Source of the DNA: Anaspis maculata
Taxonomy: Eukaryota; Arthropoda; Insecta; Coleoptera; Scraptiidae
NCBI GenBank assembly: GCA_949128115.1
Contig: OX421961.1
Coordinates: 108,050,363 to 108,114,362, forward strand
Length of the DNA stretch: 64,000 nucleotides
Reading direction: 5' to 3'
The notes beneath the pieces are model-generated. The model had not been told where the DNA came from. It ran no database searches and saw only the letters and a list, made by a program, of their open reading frames with translations. This document shows, in pieces, positions 58,367-64,000 of the stretch (position 1 is its first letter; each line of letters opens with the position of its first letter). Position numbers and translations under genes: made by a program.

Positions 58367-59819
58367 TATATGTCCACTTTTGGCCGATTTGGAGATATTA
58401 CAACATGGTTGATGCTTGAAGTGATTTCTACGGTACGCACAATTATTGTATGTCTAGTAAAAGTCAGTTCAATAAAACTACCAGCCTCAACGTTGTATAA
58501 ACAGTTCGGTGCTAATTTTACCAGAAAAAACTGTAAAAAAAACTGAAACTAGATTGTGGACATGCAATATTTGTGTGCTCAGCCATCGACATTATATTAG
58601 GTTTGTTCCATCAGCAGTCCCTGATGGTCCGTGGACGTCAGCGACTTGCGCAGTACGATTTTGGCGTTCCATCAAAATCTCGGACGATCCCCGGACTGAC
58701 GATCCTCTGTTCCATCACCGGCTCAAACGAGTTTCGGGACAGTCAGAAAAGTTTGCGGATTTTACGGAAACTTTTCGTCCGGGATTGCGCAGCGGAAATT
58801 TATTTGGCATCGAGCCCTTCTCTGGTCAGTGTTTACAAATAATGTAAGTTAGATTGGTGGTTTTATTATTCATTCATTTAATTTATAAAATACGGATTAT
58901 TTTCAGCTGCAAACTGCCAAACGATAGAAAATTAAGCATACCTAGCCAACAGCCATGATTGACGGTTTGCTGTTTCATCAACGAGCAGCAATGCATGTTC
59001 GTGACTAGTTTGGGATTTCTGATGGAAGTGGAAGATTTCAGGTGCATTGCAGAGTACAAATGGCATAATGGAAAACTGGTATACTTAAGCCACTTCTTGC
59101 CGGAAAAGCCGCCTCTTCTTTGTAATCTAGTAATAGAGTCTCTCAGGTCAAAGTGTCGAAAAGCATGTTGATCCAGAATGTGTGCTCAGTATATCGCGTA
59201 TCCTGGGTAATAAGTAATTGTTTTTCTTGATAACATTGTTGAGTTTCTGGTAATCAACGCAAAAAAAGTCGATATATTAAAAAAATATATATAATTACAT
59301 ATCCTTCTTTTCAACCAAATTTACAGGTGACGATGATATGGCGACGTAATCTTTTTATGGTATTAGAAAATGTATTGTGCAACTCATTTTCCACATGTGC
59401 TCGTAATGAAGGAAACCGTTTTCGAAAATCAGACCTAAAAATTGCTTACGCGTCACTGAAGAAGTGCTACCTATTATGTTTTCTCTCCACACTGGATGAA
59501 AATGGTAGGTATTGGATGGTATGTAGATTATCCTGTACAAAAAATGACGCATATTGGAGCTGCAAATTGTGGATTAAGCTGCTGGAATAAGTGAAACAGT
59601 AAAGTATGCGTACTAAGTATTGTATTGATTGACTATGCGTACCTGCTCGAAAAGAAAGGTGAAAGAAAGAATGATTGTCGTACTGTTAGTTTAGGTGTGT
59701 TGGAATAAGTGGGACGGAATGGGATCGAATATTCTGAGCTGTTTCCAAAATTAATCTTTGGCGTAGTAAGCTATACACATTATAGGGATACTTGACTTCA
59801 TCCTATATGTATAGTTGCA
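58367..59819. other. No gene recognised
   Basis: GTTCCATCA occurs three times (58605, 58666, 58709) in a GC-richer segment (58590-58810) that is open in two plus-strand frames. I recognise no protein. The rest is AT-rich. Sequence just below 59820 may be the untranslatable continuation of the gypsy-like relic. Confidence 0.35.
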
Positions 59820-60850
59820 GTTGCAGTGGTATCGATGAGAAATGTGCACTTGTTTTCGTCGAATTGGCCCTCCAGCAGAACACTATCGCCTAGACTTTCG
59901 CAATAGTGAAACATTGTAGGTCCTGAGGTTACGATATATACCAATCAACGGAAACCTCTCAGCCTTCTGGAGCAGAGCTTGAGCTTATCTGGGTCTCTGA
60001 CAGCAGTCGCGGCGTAGATGACCAACTTTTCTGCACTAGTAACAAGGGGTCCTTCACCAGGTCTCTCGTTGATCCCGTTGCAAATATAAAACTCTTGCAT
60101 AGTCTTTTTGAGCATAGACATTATGGACTCAGAACCATTTGTTGTAACGTCTCTTGAAGATTAGGTTCCTTCAAAGACTATATTTCTCTGACCGATTGGG
60201 TGGATAAAACTCTGGACAGCTCCCATTTCAAGCGCCTGGAGTAGGGCGTCGACGATAGTTTTGTGTTTACAATCAAGCATCATAATTCGATCCTATAGTA
60301 GTCTGTTGGATAATTTGGGTAACCATATGGACCACTCAATTGATTTCTGGTTCAAACTCCTGCAAACTGTCACCACCTTAGTGGACTGATGTGCCTAGTT
60401 GAGTCTTTTGCACGTGGTCGTCGTTTTACCGCAGCTTCAAAGCTCTAACCAGCTCCTTTTTTCGTCTTTGTCGTTCTCTGGTTCCATGATGTGCTTTGTC
60501 CGTCAAATGCTGGCAGTTTGACATGATGTGTGCTACAGAACATGCTACACTTGTGTTCGCTGTTCTGAGTTGCTGCTGCAATATCGTGACTTGGACCTCC
60601 ACCTCAGTATTTTCCTCAGTACTTCTTCAGCTTAGAGGCACAGCTTCATCAACACTCTGGTCGAGCGAAGTTGTTGAGTTTCTTGCTGTGCCAGAGCGGC
60701 TTTTGGGATAGTTATGGGCACGGCCTACAGCCAGCAGGAAGATCCGATTTGCAAAGCACATGAGGAAGTGGTACAGAATTATGACAGTGACGTCGAGCAG
60801 ACTCGAGTATATTTCACAATTGAATAGGAAGAGAAAATAGAATACACATT
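59820..60850 (-). pseudogene. Decayed Ty3/gypsy-like retrotransposon, gag to protease
   Basis: Read on the minus strand, frames broken by stops and shifts give, in order: KLPAFDGQSTSW (60520-60485), as at the start of retrotransposon gag domains; SLQEFEPEIN (60366-60338) and YPNYPTD (about 60320-60300), matching the gag pattern G-x-SL-x-EF-x-x-x-I-x-x-L-x-x-x-AYP; an alpha-helical stretch with LLQALEMGA; a possible knuckle scrap (HYCESLG); and FLIDTTAT near 59845-59822. The last corresponds to the aspartic protease box FLIDTGAT, with its glycine lost. Reverse transcriptase and LTRs are not recognisable. The copy is dead. Confidence 0.65.
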
Positions 60851-61230
60851 ACTCGATTCTACAAGACTGAACGCCCGACTGTTGACTACGTTATAGGCAA
60901 TAAATTCCCGGTGTAGCTATGTGTTTGGTGAGTATAGAGTGACCACACAAACAAGTGAGAAGATTTTGATAATTTCTTTTCTGCTCAATAGAAGGATTCT
61001 TCCTGAATACTGTTGTGTTATTCATTTTTAAATTCTCACAACCCTGACCAAAATACAAGGTGTTCTATACGTACGCGTGTTTTTTCAGTGACTTTCAAAA
61101 CACTCTGTAGAGTGTAGGTACTAGTGATGAGAAAATAAACAATCTAATGTTACATTTCAGCCTCCCGTTTCCTTGACAATATCTTCTTTATTTCATTCTT
61201 TTCCCTTCATTACTGCAAAATATACTTTTT
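60851..61230. other. No gene recognised
   Basis: No recognisable LTR or other repeat lies between the gypsy-like relic and the HINE. A lone CAAGGTGTTCTATACG block near 61059 resembles a mariner-type end. Confidence 0.35.
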
Positions 61231-61271
61231 AGCGCATTTTCCATCTCGATGAAAATCGCTATTGCAACCGC

Positions 61272-61297
61272 TTTGTCCGTCCGTCCGTCCGTCCGTT
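61272..61297 (+). repeat. (GTCC)5 microsatellite
   Basis: Five consecutive GTCC/GTCCG-phase units after GCTTT, in the position of the expanded array in copy A at 14338. Confidence 0.9.
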
Positions 61298-61489
61298 CCT
61301 CGAACTCCTCCCAAACTAGACGACCTAGCTTTCTAATTTTTTCACTGTTACATAGCTGCCGCTCCCAAAGGAGGGCTAGGCTATATTGGATGTCCATATT
61401 GCGCCGCCAACATAGAGAAAACCGCCCCCGATAAACTTGAAATAACATAATATTGCACTTTCTACCAGACCTGATGCTCTGGTGTTCTC

Positions 61490-63045
61490 ATTTTTTGAAT
61501 AATACATAGTTGCCACTTATAAACGTAAGCCAAGGAACATTCTGTCTTCAATATGCGCCGCCGACATGAAAAAACTGCTAAAAACCGCCCCCAATCACTT
61601 TAAAATGAAAAACATAAACCCGAAGACATAGCGATCTGATTCTTTCGGTATATAAATGGCTGACTAAAAATGAGGTAGGATAGGCGACTTTTTGTTAGTC
61701 GCCGCCCCCAGATACCGCCCCCAAACGATAAAAAGTGCAACTTTCATAAATGTTACTGATTGAGATGGTCCCTTGAACATTTAGGAACTGCCAACTCAAA
61801 TTGTGCAACATTTGCTCAGCCGAACGCTGCCGCTCCCACACGCCGCCCCCAAAGTAAGAGATAAATGAAAAACATGAACCCGAAGACAAAGCGATCTAAG
61901 TTTTCCGCTATATGAATAGCTGACTAAAAATGGGAAAGGATAGGCTACTTTTGATATGGCGCCGCCTCCAGCTTCCGCCCCCAAAAGAAAAAAAGTAAAA
62001 CTTTCAACAATTTTCACTGATTTAGCTGATAATGTTACCTCGAACATTTAGAAACTCTTGACTCAAACTGTGCAAGAATTTATTTGCCAAACTCTGCCGC
62101 TCCCACACGCCGCCCCCAAAGTGAAAGATGAATGTAAAACATGAACCTGAAGACATAGCGATCTGATTCTCCCACTATATTGATAGCTGACTGAAGTTGG
62201 AAAAAGATAGGCCACTTTTAATTAGCCGCCGCCTCCAGCTGCCGCCTCCAAACAAAAAAAATGCAACTTTCACAATTTTCACTGATTGTCATAATTCCCT
62301 TACATTTAGAAACTCCCAACTGAAACTGTGCAACAGTTACTTTGCCGAATGCTGCCGCCCCCACACGCTGCCCTCAAAGTGAGAGATGAATGAAAAACAT
62401 AAACCCGAAGACATAACGATCTAATTCTCTCGCTATATGGATAGCTAACTAAAAATGGGAAAGAATAGGCTACTTTTGATATGGCGCCGCCTCCAACTTC
62501 CACCCCCAAAAGAAAAAAAGTGCAACTTTCAATAATTTCCACTGATTTACATTCCAATGTTACCTCAAACATTCAGAAACTCCAAACTTAAACTGTGGAA
62601 GAATTTCTTTGCCAAACTCTGCCGCTCCCACACGCCGCCCCCAAAGTAAGAGATAAATGTAAAACTCAACCCTGAAGACATAGCGATCTGATTGTTTGGC
62701 TATATAGATAGCTGACTAAAAATTGGAAGAGATAGGCCACTTTTGATTAGTCGCCGCCTCCAGCTCCCGCCCCCAAACAAAAAAATGCAACTTTCACAAT
62801 TTTCACTGATTGTCATATTTCCTTAAACATTTAGAAACTCCCAACTCAAACTGTGCAACAGTTACTTTGCCGAATGCTGCCACCCCCATACGCTGCCCTC
62901 AAAGTAAGAGATAAATGGAAAACATACACCCGAAGACATAGCGATCTAATTCTTTCGCTATATGGATAGCCGACTAAAAATGGGAAAGAATAGACTACTG
63001 TTGATTAGTCGCCGCTCCCAGCTCCCGCCCTCAAACAAAAAAATA
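61490..63045 (+). repeat. Tandem array with 525-bp higher-order (dimeric) unit
   Basis: The landmark (C/T)GAAGACA(T/A)A occurs at 61621, 61881, 62148, 62406, 62673 and 62931. Spacings alternate 260, 267, 258, 267, 258, so alternate units are 525-527 bp apart. Monomers 1, 3 and 5 read GATCTGATT after the landmark; 2, 4 and 6 read GATCTAA. The two types also differ at TGATATGGCGCC versus TTAGTCGCC or TTAGCCGCC. All carry CCGCCCCCAAA-type blocks. Divergent monomer-like sequence extends left to about 61350. Confidence 0.9.
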
Positions 63046-63222
63046 TTGATGAGTGAAAGAATTTTTATTCAAATCTATTTCATATTGGCAAGTACCCCAT
63101 TCTGATAACAAAATATCACAATGAGTTTCGAATAAGAAAGTGGACAAGGAATGGTGTTTCTCCTTCAACCAAATTTCTTTACGTTCATAATATGCCTCTT
63201 TGAGAAAATGCGCTACTGAGAC

Positions 63223-63234
63223 TCACGCACGTGA
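63223..63234 (+). repeat. 3' terminal hairpin of the HINE copy B
   Basis: TCACG-CA-CGTGA. It occupies the place of GCCTCATG-CC-CATGAGGC in copy A. The inner four pairs are CACG/CGTG here and CATG/CATG there, so a base change on one side is matched on the other. Confidence 0.65.
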
Positions 63235-63387
63235 AGGCATACTCACTTGTTTTGAATTGGCATTTGCATTTTGAAAATAAGTGAAGTCAATAATGGAATA
63301 ACTGAGTTTTATTGTACAAATTTCAGAACAAACAATTTCATATTAAATGATTAATAACGAGTATTTCTTTCCTAACTAACTTCTTTC

Positions 63388-64000
63388 GTTCACCTAACTG
63401 ATCCCATTGGTGCTCTGTCGGGTTTACATCGGGGGCTTATAGCTGGCCAGAGTAGTCCTTTTATGCCATCTTTTTCCAGATAATCATTCACAATGCGAGT
63501 AACATGTCGCCTGGCGTTATCCGCCATAAAAATGAAACCGTCACCGATAAGAGGTACAGTTGGAAGAAGATGTTGTTCCAGTACTTGCATATACCCTATT
63601 GCGTTCAGAGAATTTCGTGGTAGCACCCAAAGTTTGGTACAAGCTTCCAGTGAGATGCCAGCTCACATTATAACGGATCCACCTTAAAAGCTGATCTTTT
63701 CTTTTAACATTTCCTCCTCGTACCTTCCACCAGTCCTTCTCCAGACTCTTTGTCGAACATCGAAGAATCGGAGACAGAATTGAGATTCGTCGGAAAATAA
63801 AACTTTAGACCACTGCTGAACGTTCCAGTTTTCTCGTTGGCCCAGCAATTTCAACCGTGCTACGCGATGACGTCGAAGTAGTTTCGGTGCCGTTGCCGGT
63901 CTTCTTTTCTGTAAGTTGACTTCTTTCAACCTTCTGCGAACTCTTTTCACGCTAACGTTTGTTTGCCGTACTTGTCTTAGGCGATTGTTGGTCGTAACAG
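63388..64000 (-). pseudogene. Tc1-like (DD34E) transposase pseudogene, cut by the window edge
   Basis: The minus-strand frame enters from the right edge with NNRLRQVRQTNVSVKRVRRR, the second helix-turn-helix of Tc1 proteins, then LFSDESQF with the first catalytic D (near 63800). In-frame TAA and TGA follow at about 63684 and 63665. The frame continues to MADNARRH with the second D (about 63530-63507). A one-base insertion near 63440 shifts the frame in the last catalytic box; the neighbouring frame reads PDVNPTEHQWD, with the expected E. About the last 40 residues are unreadable, and the N-terminus lies outside. Tc1 elements insert at TA. Confidence 0.9.

Larger units (their letters stand above)
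61231..63249 (+). mobile_element. DINE-1/Helentron-like non-autonomous element (HINE), copy B
   Basis: The 5' end AGCGCATTTTCC (61231) has its inverse GAAAATGCGCT at about 63203-63213, followed by ACTGAG, a short hairpin and CTTG (63246-63249). A five-unit GTCC microsatellite sits at the same place as in copy A. The core is a long tandem array unrelated to that of copy A. Shared ends, microsatellite position and 3' structure place both in one family. The end pairs match each other within each copy better than between copies. No coding. Confidence 0.75.

Noticed and set aside
61490..63045. CRISPR array
   Set aside because: Repeats are about 260 bp, contiguous, without short unique spacers, and lie inside a eukaryotic transposon.
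61231..63249. Cut-and-paste DNA transposon
   Set aside because: The inverted match to the 5' end is internal to the 3' end, not terminal, and no target duplication is seen, which fits a Helentron-like element better.

Overview
The window looks like intergenic or intronic DNA from an AT-rich, repeat-rich insect genome. No rRNA, bacterial gene or operon is visible, and I can support no host protein-coding exon. The transposon set (Tc1/mariner-like, hAT-like, Ty3/gypsy-like, an R2-type non-LTR element with a restriction-like endonuclease, tRNA-derived SINEs, DINE-1/Helentron-like elements) and many TAGGTACCTA-like motifs suit a hemipteran such as a whitefly or aphid. Other insects, including Lepidoptera, are not excluded.

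Layout. 0-8 kb: mostly unique-looking DNA with one small foldback and a possible zinc-finger transposase scrap. 8.2-14 kb: a 2.1-kb nested foldback followed by several short MITEs. 14.3-15.7 kb: a DINE-1/Helentron-like non-autonomous element with a (GTCC)n block, tandem core and 3' hairpin. 15.7-20.5 kb: little structure. 20.5-27.6 kb: long foldbacks, a decayed Tc1 transposase and a TA-flanked MITE. 27.6-40 kb: sparse, with a minus-strand tRNA-derived SINE (29.1 kb), a second Helentron-like element (30.6 kb), a MITE (32.5 kb) and fragments of the 14.3-kb family (39 kb). 40.2-42.7 kb: TA-flanked MITEs, a second SINE-like unit and a half foldback.

44.27-47.51 kb, minus strand: the only intact long gene, a 1035-codon ORF of an RLE-type non-LTR retrotransposon (C2H2 finger, reverse transcriptase, CCHC knuckle, restriction-like endonuclease) with a poly(A) end. 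A near-perfect 370-bp palindrome made of two opposed MITE copies lies just upstream. 48.7-58.4 kb: more palindromic elements, including a 2.46-kb foldback whose arms carry transposase 3' coding sequence, and a hAT-like element with an exact 8-bp target duplication inside a MITE. 59.8-60.8 kb: a decayed Ty3/gypsy gag-protease. 61.2-63.25 kb: a second element with the same ends as the 14.3-kb element but a different core, a 525-bp higher-order tandem repeat. 63.4-64 kb: a Tc1-like DD34E transposase pseudogene running off the edge.

The main themes are many long inverted-repeat elements, several carrying pieces of transposase in their arms; a Helentron-like family that keeps its ends while changing its core; and one apparently intact RLE retrotransposon among decayed neighbours.
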